From positions 1-16,780 of the forward strand of contig JBPOFN010000065.1 of assembly GCA_051251725.1 (NCBI GenBank): a DNA stretch of 16,780 nt, written 5' to 3'. The DNA comes from JALZUE01 sp051251725. GTDB taxonomy: Bacteria; Pseudomonadota; Gammaproteobacteria; Enterobacterales; Alteromonadaceae. Positions within the stretch are counted from its first letter, which is position 1; each line of letters opens with the position of its first letter. The notes beneath the pieces were generated by a model. It saw only the letters and a list, made by a program, of their open reading frames with translations, was not told where the DNA came from and searched no databases. The position numbers and the translations under genes were made by a program. Positions 6,552 through 14,874 of the stretch are shown here, in pieces.

Positions 6552-8030
6552 TTGGATATACAAAAAAAATTAGCAAAAGCGTACTTTTGGAATATTTTTG
6601 GCAAATGGGGGGCGAGACTTTTAGGAATTGGTAGCACATTAATATTAGTACGCTTAATTGACCCGGAAGCTTTTGGTTTGGTGGCTTTGGCTACAATTTG
6701 TATTGGTTTTTTTGCAACATTAACCGGTATCGGCGTTGAGCGTTATTTAATTTCTCAAACAGAATTAGATACACAAGCATTAAACTCAGGCTGGACGTTA
6801 AATATTCTTCTTAAGTTTGTTGTTACCATTGCTTTGGTCGCATCATCTGGTTTTCTTGCGAATTATTTTAACGAGCCTGCGTTAGATATTGTTATTGTGG
6901 TAGTCGCCATTAATGGTTTTTTTGCCTCTTTAAATAATATTGGTTTAGTTAAATTAACTAAAAATTTAGACTTTAAAAGTATTACGTATTTGCAGCTTGT
7001 CGTAAAAGTATTTTCGACGATTGTGACCTTAACCGTTGCCTATTTTAATCCTGATCATTGGGCGCTTATTGCCGGCGGTATTGTTTCGGTATGGCTCTAT
7101 ATGATTGGTAGTTATGTAATAAGCCCATACAGGCCAAAACTTTCTTTTTGCTTTGATAAAAATCAATTTTCATTCTCAGTTTATATTTTAATTCGTAATA
7201 TTTTAAGTTTCTGTCGTAATAAAGCAGATACCTTTATTGTGAGTAAATTATTTAATACCTCAGCAGTGGGTAAATATAATATTGGTTTAGAGTTTGCTGT
7301 ACTGCCTTTCTCTGAAGTAATAACGCCAGCTAGTGCTGCTATATTTCCAGGGTTAGCCAATTATAAAAATGACCGAGAACAATTATTTGATAAAACCTAT
7401 AAATATTTTGCTCTTATTTATTTATTTGTTATTCCTTGTATTGTTGGTATTTGGGTTGTGGCGCCGCAATTTTGCCCGGTGATTCTTGGTGATAAATGGG
7501 CTGATACAGCGCCTATCATGGCCGCGTTAGCTGTTATGATGTTGCCATACCCATTAACTGCGATTACTAATAACTTATTCGAGTATTTAGGCAAAACAAA
7601 ATTAAGCTTATTTGGTGATGCGATTGGATTAGGTTTATTGGTGTTAAGTGCGGCCATTTTAGTGTTTGACGATATCAATGAGTTTGCACAAATTCGAGGT
7701 TATGTTGGCATTGTTGCCTTTTCATTAATTTTGTTCTTTTGTCGAGTGACCATAGGTTTGTCATTAAAAATAATGTTCACTATTTTAATTATTCCCAGTA
7801 TAGCCGCTTGTTTTATGTTTTATGTGTTTGAATTTATCTATATGAATAACTCAATCACCTTGCTTGGCTTATTAATTAATATGTTTATTGGGGCGCTGAG
7901 CTATTGCCTTTGTTTTTTCATTTTGCTGTTTTTAATTAAGCCTTATTCGAGTGTTTGGGCGTTTTGGTATGAGCGAATAACTTATGCTTGCGCTAAGTTA
8001 CTTAATCGTAACAATACTGTAATGCCATGA
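6552..8030 (+). CDS. Wzx-type polysaccharide flippase (MOP superfamily)
   Basis: This 492-residue polytopic membrane protein has about 12-14 hydrophobic segments. Its N-terminus (AKAYFWNIFGKWGARLLGIG) and the following RLIDPEAFGLVALATI are the standard opening of PF13440-like lipopolysaccharide exporters. It is inferred to flip the undecaprenyl-diphosphate-linked unit from the cytoplasmic to the periplasmic face, feeding the ligase/polymerase-like protein encoded at 3285. The start appears to be TTG at 6552, immediately after the preceding TAA: the typical N-terminal family sequence begins there and no ATG or GTG lies nearby in frame. A purine-rich GAAGATAAG just upstream may serve as ribosome site. 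The stop overlaps the next start by four bases. Confidence 0.9.
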   Translation: MDIQKKLAKAYFWNIFGKWGARLLGIGSTLILVRLIDPEAFGLVALATICIGFFATLTGIGVERYLISQTELDTQALNSGWTLNILLKFVVTIALVASSGFLANYFNEPALDIVIVVVAINGFFASLNNIGLVKLTKNLDFKSITYLQLVVKVFSTIVTLTVAYFNPDHWALIAGGIVSVWLYMIGSYVISPYRPKLSFCFDKNQFSFSVYILIRNILSFCRNKADTFIVSKLFNTSAVGKYNIGLEFAVLPFSEVITPASAAIFPGLANYKNDREQLFDKTYKYFALIYLFVIPCIVGIWVVAPQFCPVILGDKWADTAPIMAALAVMMLPYPLTAITNNLFEYLGKTKLSLFGDAIGLGLLVLSAAILVFDDINEFAQIRGYVGIVAFSLILFFCRVTIGLSLKIMFTILIIPSIAACFMFYVFEFIYMNNSITLLGLLINMFIGALSYCLCFFILLFLIKPYSSVWAFWYERITYACAKLLNRNNTVMP

Positions 8031-8716
8031 GATATATTAATAATAAATTAATTTTTGTTGGTTCATTATTCGTCAATAGTGTTTTGTTAATATTACTTAT
8101 CGGATTATTAAAAATAGATAATGTTAGGGTAGAGATTTATAAAACCTTGGTGATGTCTTTTGGTCAAAGCGATATTGTTTTATTGGGTGATTCAATTACA
8201 CGGAGAAATTCAGATTTTGCCATGATGTTAGGTGGTTTTAATTTTAACACGATTAACCAAGGTGTTGACGGCTACACTATTGCGCAAGTTGACCGCAAAA
8301 TAAACGATGTTATTATTCCTTTAAATCCTTGTTTAGTTGTGTTGATGGCAGGAACAAATCGACAAGCGGGCGATTCAGTTCAGCAGAACACTAAACTGTA
8401 CCGAGATTTATTAGTTAAGTTAAAAAAACATTCAATCGACATTGTTGTGCTTGAAACAATACTAGCGAACAAAGCGCCATTAAATGATTATATTAAACAA
8501 CTCAATGAGCAAATGAAAAAAGTAACCGCAGAACATCACATTACTTATTTCCCTAGTAACCAGTTTTTATCTGATGGTAATCGCTTGCTTGATGAATATA
8601 CTAACGATGGCATTCATCTTACTTCACGCGGCTATGATGTGTTAAATGAAGCACTTCTGCCTTTTATTAAACAGCACTTTGTCTCACCAAGAGAGCAATG
8701 TAATCGTATTTTTTAA
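8027..8716 (+). CDS. Membrane-anchored SGNH/GDSL hydrolase-fold esterase or acyltransferase
   Basis: This 229-residue protein has one N-terminal hydrophobic helix (about 8-28), likely a signal anchor placing the rest in the periplasm. The SGNH blocks are GDSI (54-57, nucleophile S56), G79 in NQGVDG, GTN (109-111, N111 completing the oxyanion hole) and DGIHL with D194/H197. All catalytic residues are present. Such proteins remove or transfer acetyl groups on cell-surface glycans. The gene overlaps the flippase stop by four bases and is followed nine bases later by an acyltransferase-3 gene that lacks an SGNH domain. The pair might work together as a two-protein version of the fused enzyme at 10680; this is inference. 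A stand-alone deacetylase is the main alternative. Confidence 0.88.
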   Translation: MRYINNKLIFVGSLFVNSVLLILLIGLLKIDNVRVEIYKTLVMSFGQSDIVLLGDSITRRNSDFAMMLGGFNFNTINQGVDGYTIAQVDRKINDVIIPLNPCLVVLMAGTNRQAGDSVQQNTKLYRDLLVKLKKHSIDIVVLETILANKAPLNDYIKQLNEQMKKVTAEHHITYFPSNQFLSDGNRLLDEYTNDGIHLTSRGYDVLNEALLPFIKQHFVSPREQCNRIF

Positions 8717-8725
8717 GGGTATTTA

Positions 8726-9733
8726 ATGTTTGGTGCTTATCGATTAATTTTAGCCTTTATGGTGGTTTTTCTTCATTTAGGTGGCTGGCCTGGTTTTGGA
8801 GAATACGCTGTTTTTACCTTTTTTTGCCTTAGCGGCTACCTGATGACTTACATCATGCATGAAAATTATGGTTTTTCGGGGGATGGTCGTAAAAAATATT
8901 TAATTAATCGCTTACTGCGTATTTATCCGTTGTATTTGTCGGCTGCGTTGTTCAGTTTGTTGGTTATTTTTATATTTGGTGAGTCTTATACCTCTGGCCT
9001 GATTTTTAATTTAAAAATACCTGACGGTGTTTCTAATATTTTGGGTAATTTATTTTTAGTGATTACTGATCATAAAAGTACGGCATTGGTACCTCCTGCA
9101 TGGGCTTTAACTGTTGAAATTCTGTATTACGCCTTAATAGGGCTGGGGCTTTCAAAAAGTGCAAAAGTGACATGGCTTTGGTTTATTTGTTCTGTGGTAT
9201 ATACCGTTACTATTTTAATGTTAGATGTAGAGTGGTGGGACTGGGGCTACTTTCACCCATTAGCGGCTTCTTTGCCGTTTTCAGTTGGCGCGCTGTTATA
9301 CCATTATCGCAAGCGTTTGGGTGAAATTATTAGACCACTGGCAACGCCTATTAATGCCTTGGCATTATACGGTTTAGTGCTTATAAACTGGGCGGTAAAT
9401 TATAAGCTGGGCACCAGTTATAGTTATGGTTTTTATATTAACTCACTTATTAATATTGTTTTATTGTTGGTGTTAACCAATGTAAAAGTTAGCGATCCTT
9501 TCTGGAAAAAATGGGATAAACGTTTAGGTGATTTAAGCTACCCTATTTATTTAATGCATTGGGCCATTGCCATAATTGTGATGTATTTATTCGGTTTATT
9601 TGGTATCGAATTAGAAAAACGTACCGAGCTTTTTGCCATTGTTTCAATTCCATTTATGCTGTTTTTTGGCCAACTGATGGTCAGTTTATTACATAACCCA
9701 ATTGAAATTCTGAGAAATAAAATTAAAGGTTAA
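8726..9733 (+). CDS. Acyltransferase-3 family membrane protein (sugar O-acyltransferase)
   Basis: This 335-residue polytopic inner-membrane protein has about ten hydrophobic segments. Family marks are FLHLGG with the likely catalytic H17, FTFFCLSGYLMTYI (30-43), RLLRIYPLY (62-70) and WALTVEILYY (126-135). These proteins use acetyl-CoA or another acyl-CoA to modify surface sugars. No periplasmic SGNH extension is attached. The start is supported by AAGGG at 8715-8719, six bases before the ATG. It sits between the separate SGNH hydrolase and a glycosyltransferase-like gene, so it most likely decorates the polysaccharide made here. The transferred acyl group is unknown. Confidence 0.9.
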   Translation: MFGAYRLILAFMVVFLHLGGWPGFGEYAVFTFFCLSGYLMTYIMHENYGFSGDGRKKYLINRLLRIYPLYLSAALFSLLVIFIFGESYTSGLIFNLKIPDGVSNILGNLFLVITDHKSTALVPPAWALTVEILYYALIGLGLSKSAKVTWLWFICSVVYTVTILMLDVEWWDWGYFHPLAASLPFSVGALLYHYRKRLGEIIRPLATPINALALYGLVLINWAVNYKLGTSYSYGFYINSLINIVLLLVLTNVKVSDPFWKKWDKRLGDLSYPIYLMHWAIAIIVMYLFGLFGIELEKRTELFAIVSIPFMLFFGQLMVSLLHNPIEILRNKIKG

Positions 9734-9745
9734 TTAAGGATAAAA

Positions 9746-10678
9746 ATGAACCTATTTAAACGTGTCTATCAAAAAATAAGTAAGCAGTATAATAAAAAAC
9801 GTTTTGACCAAGTTGCTGATAAAGTACGTACAAGTTTACCTGTTAATATTCAGCATCAAGATGATATTGTCATCGTTTCACAGGTTTATCATGCGGCTAT
9901 GGATATGAGTTTGCTAGCTTTAAAAAGCTTTGCTAAGTTTTTTACCCGTGGACGCTTCGAATTGATTGATGACGGCAGTTTAACTGAAGACGATTACCGC
10001 CTATTAAAGCATCACCTACCTAATGTTAATATTACTAAAAATCAAGAAATAGAAGTGGGACAATGCCCTCGTGGTGGTTGTTGGGAACGCTTAATTCATA
10101 TTATTAATTTGTCGAAAAACGCTTATGTGATTCAGGTTGATACCGACACACTGACGGTTGGTCCATTACCTGAAGTTGATGCTTTTGTTAGAAATAATCA
10201 AGCCTTTACTATTGGTAATCCAATGTGGCCTGCACCAACCGATAGTAGCTATATGTCGGCGGTTGCAAAAGCATGGCAAGGTACTCATGTGCAAGTGAAA
10301 ACAGAAGAACAACTTGCCAGCCTGAAAAGCATTCAATTAGAGCGCTACCTTAGGGGATGTGCGGCATTTACAGGCTTTCCTAAAGGAGTATTAAACTTTA
10401 ATGTACTAGAAGCTTTGTCACTTGAGTTAGAAAGCAAGCTTGGGAAAGATAAATGGCATGAGTGGGGGTCAGAGCAAGTTACTTCAAATATTATGGTTTC
10501 GCTATGTGATGATGCACAAATTTTACCTTGGCCGAAATACATGAATTATGGCTTCCCGAACACTGGCTTTAATAACGTTGCAGATTATGCGGGTAAAGTA
10601 TCTTTATTGCATTTTATTGGTAGTAATAGGTATGACCACAGAGTATATGAGAAGCTGGTAAAGCTATTTGTGAAGTAA
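9746..10678 (+). CDS. GT-A-like glycosyltransferase, family not recognised
   Basis: This 310-residue protein has no predicted membrane segment or signal peptide. Visible signs of a GT-A nucleotide-sugar transferase are the strand IVIVSQVYH (41-49), VIQVDTDTLTVG with a DTD metal-binding motif at 132-134, the RGCAAFTGF segment (203-211), SEQ at 242-244, and a late HFIG (289-292) reminiscent of the C-terminal H-x-x-G of GT8-like enzymes. A cysteine pair lies at 107 and 112. It is probably another sugar transferase of this pathway, but I do not place it in a named family and the substrate is unknown. AAGGA at 9736-9740, five bases upstream, supports the start. The stop is one base from the next gene. 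Confidence 0.65.
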   Translation: MNLFKRVYQKISKQYNKKRFDQVADKVRTSLPVNIQHQDDIVIVSQVYHAAMDMSLLALKSFAKFFTRGRFELIDDGSLTEDDYRLLKHHLPNVNITKNQEIEVGQCPRGGCWERLIHIINLSKNAYVIQVDTDTLTVGPLPEVDAFVRNNQAFTIGNPMWPAPTDSSYMSAVAKAWQGTHVQVKTEEQLASLKSIQLERYLRGCAAFTGFPKGVLNFNVLEALSLELESKLGKDKWHEWGSEQVTSNIMVSLCDDAQILPWPKYMNYGFPNTGFNNVADYAGKVSLLHFIGSNRYDHRVYEKLVKLFVK

Positions 10679-10679
10679 A

Positions 10680-12599
10680 ATGAAAGCGATTGTAAATAAA
10701 AACTTTAGACACGATATCAATGCATTAAGAGCCTTAGCTGTTATCGTTGTGGTCTTTTTTCACTTCAGAATAGATTTATTAGATAGCGGTTTTATTGGCG
10801 TCGATATTTTTTTTGTAATATCAGGCTATTTAATGACTTCTATTATTTTTTCAAAGCTATTAAATAATCAGTTTTCTCATTTTGATTTTTACTTTGCTCG
10901 AGCTGTACGAATAGTACCCGCCTTACTTTTTGTATGCTTAGTTTTACTTGTTTTAGGTTACTTTTTATTATTACCTAGTGAATATCGAGTTTTAGGTAAA
11001 CATACAATTGCGAGTCTTTCCTTTTTATCAAATATTATCTACTTTTCAGAAAGTGGTTATTTTGACGTGTCATCACATAAAAAATGGCTGTTACATACTT
11101 GGTCTTTGTCTGTTGAATGGCAATTCTATTTACTTTATCCATTTTTATTGGCTTCCTTGTACCGACTAATTGGAGCTGTTAAAACACCTTACATTATTGC
11201 TATTGTTGTTTTAGGTTCTTTTTTTTACTGTGCGTTTTATAGTCAATTCAATCAATCATCTACTTATTTTTTGTTACAGTTTCGGTTTTGGGAGCTTGGG
11301 TTTGGCGGTATCGTTTACTTTGTGGCTCAAAGTAACTCACTTAAAATTAATAGCCGAGTAGTGAATTTATTAGGACTTACCTTATTATTGCTTAGCTGCA
11401 TATTGCTAAATGAAGACAACTGGCCTGGTTACAAAGCGTTATTGCCTGTATTAGGTACAGGACTTGTGATTTTGGCTAATAATCAAACTTTTTATTTATA
11501 TAAAAATAAAGCTGTATCATTACTTGGAAAGTCTTCTTATTCAATATATTTGTGGCATTGGCCTATTGCAGTATTCATTTTTCAATATATAGCTAACACA
11601 AGTTACTTGGTGGTATTTATAGCTTTGGTAATGTCGATGTTATTGGGTGTTTTATCGTATAAATTTGTTGAAATTCCCATCCAAGATTACTTTGTAACCA
11701 GAAAAAGAAACAAGTTGAATTTTATTCACAATACCGCCCCTTTAACTTTGTCATTGTTGGCGGTTTGTCTTTTTTCGGTGGCAGCGTATTTAAGTTTCGG
11801 CTTCCCATCAAGAGTGTCACAGCAAGTTAAAATAGCTGATTTTGAAAGGTTTAATCAAGAGACTAGTGAAACTAAAAGTATCGCTAAGATAAAAGATTTA
11901 TTTGCTGCAAGTGATGTTATTTTGATTGGAGATAGTTTCGCCGCTGCGGTTTCAACTAGCATACAAGGTGTTGTTGAAGAGCATAATCAAGTGTTTTCCA
12001 AAGCTGTTTTACGTGGTTGTAAAACTGTTCTCAATATTGAAGTGAAAAACCAATTGGCAACTAGAAAATGTACCAAATGGTATGATGAATTACATCATGC
12101 TTTAATAACATTGCCGCCAAAATCGCCATCGAGAAAACTTATTTTTGTCAATTCGCTAAGTTTTCCAGATAACCTTTATATTGTCCGTGATGATGAAATT
12201 AATAAGGCCGCTGAAGCATCAATTAAAAATAATTATGTAGACTCTTTATGCAAACTACAAACGCACTTTAATGTTTCCTTTATGTTACCAATTCCGCAAT
12301 TTGGCTTTGATGTTCCAACAGCAGTGGCAAGAGCTATATTTTACCAGGAAAAAAGTGACAGTCCTGTCATTAAACTTGATTATCATAAGGAAAGTAATAG
12401 GTTAGGTTATGAAATAGGTCGTTTAGCTGCACAAACTTGTGGTGTGAACTTGCTAGAACCTACAGATTATTTGTGCCCAAATGATCTGTGTTTAAGCGCG
12501 ATAAATAGTCGACCGCTTTATTATGATCCAACTCATTTGAGTTTGTATGGCGCAGAAGTGATTAATCCTGTTTATAGTAAATTATGGAAATTTAATTGA
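10680..12599 (+). CDS. Fused acyltransferase-3/SGNH O-acetyltransferase (OafA-type)
   Basis: This 639-residue protein is of the OafA/YrhL type, combining an acyltransferase-3 membrane domain (about 10-375) with a periplasmic SGNH domain (about 405-639). The N-terminus shows RHDINALRALAV and H28, then GFIGVDIFFVISGYL (37-51), RAVRIVPALL (74-83), WSLSVEWQFYLLYP (141-154) and SSYSIYLWHWPI (285-296). The SGNH nucleophile is S419 in LIGDSF, and the D/H pair is D616/H619 in DPTHLS. In the known system the membrane part brings an acyl group across the membrane and the SGNH part passes it to a sugar hydroxyl. Length and both active sites look complete. It starts one base after the preceding stop with a weak ribosome site. 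Confidence 0.92.
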   Translation: MKAIVNKNFRHDINALRALAVIVVVFFHFRIDLLDSGFIGVDIFFVISGYLMTSIIFSKLLNNQFSHFDFYFARAVRIVPALLFVCLVLLVLGYFLLLPSEYRVLGKHTIASLSFLSNIIYFSESGYFDVSSHKKWLLHTWSLSVEWQFYLLYPFLLASLYRLIGAVKTPYIIAIVVLGSFFYCAFYSQFNQSSTYFLLQFRFWELGFGGIVYFVAQSNSLKINSRVVNLLGLTLLLLSCILLNEDNWPGYKALLPVLGTGLVILANNQTFYLYKNKAVSLLGKSSYSIYLWHWPIAVFIFQYIANTSYLVVFIALVMSMLLGVLSYKFVEIPIQDYFVTRKRNKLNFIHNTAPLTLSLLAVCLFSVAAYLSFGFPSRVSQQVKIADFERFNQETSETKSIAKIKDLFAASDVILIGDSFAAAVSTSIQGVVEEHNQVFSKAVLRGCKTVLNIEVKNQLATRKCTKWYDELHHALITLPPKSPSRKLIFVNSLSFPDNLYIVRDDEINKAAEASIKNNYVDSLCKLQTHFNVSFMLPIPQFGFDVPTAVARAIFYQEKSDSPVIKLDYHKESNRLGYEIGRLAAQTCGVNLLEPTDYLCPNDLCLSAINSRPLYYDPTHLSLYGAEVINPVYSKLWKFN

Positions 12600-13702
12600 A
12601 GCCTCCTTTTAAAAAAATATTTTTTGTTCAGCGCGACTTAAATAAGTGGAAAGAAAAAGTGGATTTCACTGATATCGATGCATTGGAACATTCGCTGGAT
12701 ATTTTAGATACGGCGCCTGATGGTTGGATATACCAAACATATGTCTTACTTAAAAAACGAGGATTTAATGTTGATATATCAGACCATTTTATTGCTGATG
12801 AAATTTGTATAGCGCATTACGATAATTTGCATACCTCACCTCCGGCTAATAGTTATGCCGTTGCCGTGCGAGGTGATCGAGACCGTTCGTTTATTTGCAG
12901 TTTTGAACTAATTCAAAGCCCTAGTGGAAAGGAATATAATAAAAATATTTATGTTCCTCATTGGCCCCAACTAAATTTGATACCTAGAGAAAGTAATAGG
13001 TGTAATAAAATTGAACGCATAGGGTATTTTGGCGAGAAAAAATATCTACCTCAAAGGTTTCAATCGGAATCATTTAACCTTGCATTAAAAAGTCTTGGTG
13101 TTGAGTTAGTTGTTCGAGATACATTCGAGCAATGGTCTGATTATTCAAATATTGATGCCGTACTTGCGGTTAGGGATGGCAATCCCTATTACTTGGCTTC
13201 GAAACCTGTGAGTAAATTAGTAAATGCTTGGCTTGCTGGCTGTCCTGCCTTATTAGGAAAAGAGCCGATATTTAATCATTATCGTCAATCTGCTTTAGAC
13301 TTTATAGAAGTAGATACTGCGGAAGATGTATTAGACGCAATTTATAGATTACAAAATGATTCGTTGTTATATGAAAATATGAGAATAAATGGCTTAAAGA
13401 GAGCTATTGAAGTAGATCATGATGCCGTAGCGACTAATTGGATTACCGTTATAAATGAGGAAATTATACCTGATTATAATTTGTGGTTAAAAAAGCCTGA
13501 TATTGTTAAAAAATTAACTTTATTTAGTCAGCAGTTAAGAAAAAAAATTAGAGGTCATTTGTATGATGTTGGTCTTAACCATGAAACAGGAAAAGCCGAA
13601 GATAGAACTAGTTTGCTGAGAAAAATTATTTGGTTTTTATTTGATCGTTTTGCGTGGACTGAATATAAAAAAAGAAAAATGTATTTTAAAACTAAAGTTT
13701 AA
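12596..13702 (+). CDS. GT-B-like glycosyltransferase, family uncertain
   Basis: This 368-residue protein has no signal peptide or membrane segment. The C-terminal half carries a GT-B donor-domain signature: ERIGYFGEKKYLP (140-152), DAVLAVRDG (187-195), SKPVSKLVNAWLAGCP (202-217), then E223 and the YRQS segment (229-232). The pattern SK-x-x-NAW-x-AG is seen in Glyco_trans_1-like proteins. The N-terminal half is not recognisable and probably binds the acceptor. The start is TTG at 12596, overlapping the previous stop by four bases (TTGA), with GGAA just upstream; no better start is near. The last 80 residues are basic and may contact membrane or lipid carrier. This is the last gene of the compact run, and a 125-base gap follows. 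Confidence 0.7.
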   Translation: MKPPFKKIFFVQRDLNKWKEKVDFTDIDALEHSLDILDTAPDGWIYQTYVLLKKRGFNVDISDHFIADEICIAHYDNLHTSPPANSYAVAVRGDRDRSFICSFELIQSPSGKEYNKNIYVPHWPQLNLIPRESNRCNKIERIGYFGEKKYLPQRFQSESFNLALKSLGVELVVRDTFEQWSDYSNIDAVLAVRDGNPYYLASKPVSKLVNAWLAGCPALLGKEPIFNHYRQSALDFIEVDTAEDVLDAIYRLQNDSLLYENMRINGLKRAIEVDHDAVATNWITVINEEIIPDYNLWLKKPDIVKKLTLFSQQLRKKIRGHLYDVGLNHETGKAEDRTSLLRKIIWFLFDRFAWTEYKKRKMYFKTKV

Positions 13703-13827
13703 AAATTATAACTTTTATTTAAGTTCAATGATTTACTTTTGTTATTTAAATTTAATTAATTTTAGTTTTTAGCAATTGAGTTAATTATTTATTCACTAGA
13801 AATAATTATAAGAAGCAGGTAATAAAA
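13703..13827 (+). promoter_or_regulatory. First sizeable intergenic gap in the operon, very AT-rich
   Basis: These 125 bases are almost all A and T and separate the compact operon from the pyruvyl transferase gene. No strong hairpin with a T run is visible, so transcription may read through. TTGAGT at 13776 resembles a -35 box, but no well-spaced -10 box follows. TATAAG at 13807 resembles a -10 box but lies too close to the start codon. A promoter here is possible, not shown. CAGG at 13816-13819 serves as ribosome site for the next gene. Confidence 0.25.
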
Positions 13828-14739
13828 ATGAATGAAATAAATATTGATGATTATTTGAGCCAATACCGAGAGCATAAGCTTTGTTATATTCCTAATCCAG
13901 GCAATGCAGGTGACAATATAATAGCGGCGGGTACATTACAGCGATTCAAACGGCTTGGTTTAGATTATCGATTGGTAGACCGCCACCGATTAGCATTAAA
14001 TAATGAAATTGTATTTTATAGTGGTGGTGGTAATTTAGGTAAAATGAGCAATTTTTCGGTTAGTTGTTTAAGTAGGATCCATAAAAACGTACAAAAGTTA
14101 GTTATTTTACCTCATACAATCAAAGATATATCTCCATTATTATTAGAGTTCGGCGCCAACACAGATATTATTTGCCGTGAATTAGTTTCTTATCAATATG
14201 TTAGTAAAAGTGGAACAAAAGCTAATGTTTATTTGGCGCATGATATGGCTTTAGGGTTAGCACCCTCTGAATTACTGTCTTTCGATTTAGGTTTATTTAA
14301 AAAAATACAACAATGTTTATTGTATGTGGCTTGTAAGTTACATTTGTCTACAAAGCAAGCGCCGACCAAACATGGCTTATTGTCGTTATTTAACAATAAA
14401 GCAGAAATGATCATTGCAGAAAAAAAACACACTTCAATTTTAAATGCCTATAGAACTGATGGTGAAAAAACTAATATTAAATTGCCTGCGGACAATGTTG
14501 ATTTATCAGAAGAGCTTGCAATAGGCGTGGAAACAGAAACGCTCACCTTTCTTGGTGCGGCAAGGTTCTTAAGAGTTATAAATGAATTTGAAACAATTAA
14601 TACGAATAGGCTACATGTTGCTGTTGCTGCGACATTATTAGGAAAAAATGTTAATTTTTTTGCTAATAATTATTTTAAATGTAAAGCAGTTTACGATTAT
14701 TCATTAACTAATTTTAGTAATTTAAAGTTCATTGAATAG
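13828..14739 (+). CDS. Polysaccharide pyruvyl transferase family protein
   Basis: This 303-residue cytoplasmic protein matches the PF04230 fold. It contains PGNAGDN (24-30), a phosphate/PEP-side loop YSGGGNLG (64-71), ILPHTI (93-98), AHDMALGL (137-144) and the C-terminal TNRLHVAVAATLLGK segment with R261/H263. These are the conserved features of enzymes that transfer pyruvate from phosphoenolpyruvate to a sugar as a ketal, adding a negative charge to the glycan. Some members instead act in cell-wall or teichuronic modification. The start is supported by AGG eight bases upstream. It lies 125 bases after the main gene run and 135 before the next gene, so it may be transcribed separately. Codons look more A/T-rich than those of the first genes. 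Confidence 0.88.
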   Translation: MNEINIDDYLSQYREHKLCYIPNPGNAGDNIIAAGTLQRFKRLGLDYRLVDRHRLALNNEIVFYSGGGNLGKMSNFSVSCLSRIHKNVQKLVILPHTIKDISPLLLEFGANTDIICRELVSYQYVSKSGTKANVYLAHDMALGLAPSELLSFDLGLFKKIQQCLLYVACKLHLSTKQAPTKHGLLSLFNNKAEMIIAEKKHTSILNAYRTDGEKTNIKLPADNVDLSEELAIGVETETLTFLGAARFLRVINEFETINTNRLHVAVAATLLGKNVNFFANNYFKCKAVYDYSLTNFSNLKFIE

Positions 14740-14874
14740 TAAATAAATTTGAGGGAATATTTCAGATTATTGTTGCTATTTTCTCTATAAAATTTAATAA
14801 GTATATATTGTTCTTAATGTTTTGATTGAATTGCTAATTTATTTAACCGATATCTATATATAACTAAAGGATTT
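14740..14874 (+). promoter_or_regulatory. AT-rich gap before the second free acyltransferase gene
   Basis: These 135 bases show no clear terminator. Weak -35-like words (TTGTTC at 14809, TTGAAT at 14826) and TATA-like words (TATAAA at 14786, TATATA at 14855) occur, but no pair has good spacing. AAGGA at 14867-14871 is the ribosome site for the next gene and sits six bases before the second of two tandem ATGs. Confidence 0.25.

Noticed and set aside
13703..13827. Intrinsic terminator after the compact operon
   Set aside because: T-rich stretches are present, but no GC-containing stem precedes them. General AT-richness explains the pattern.
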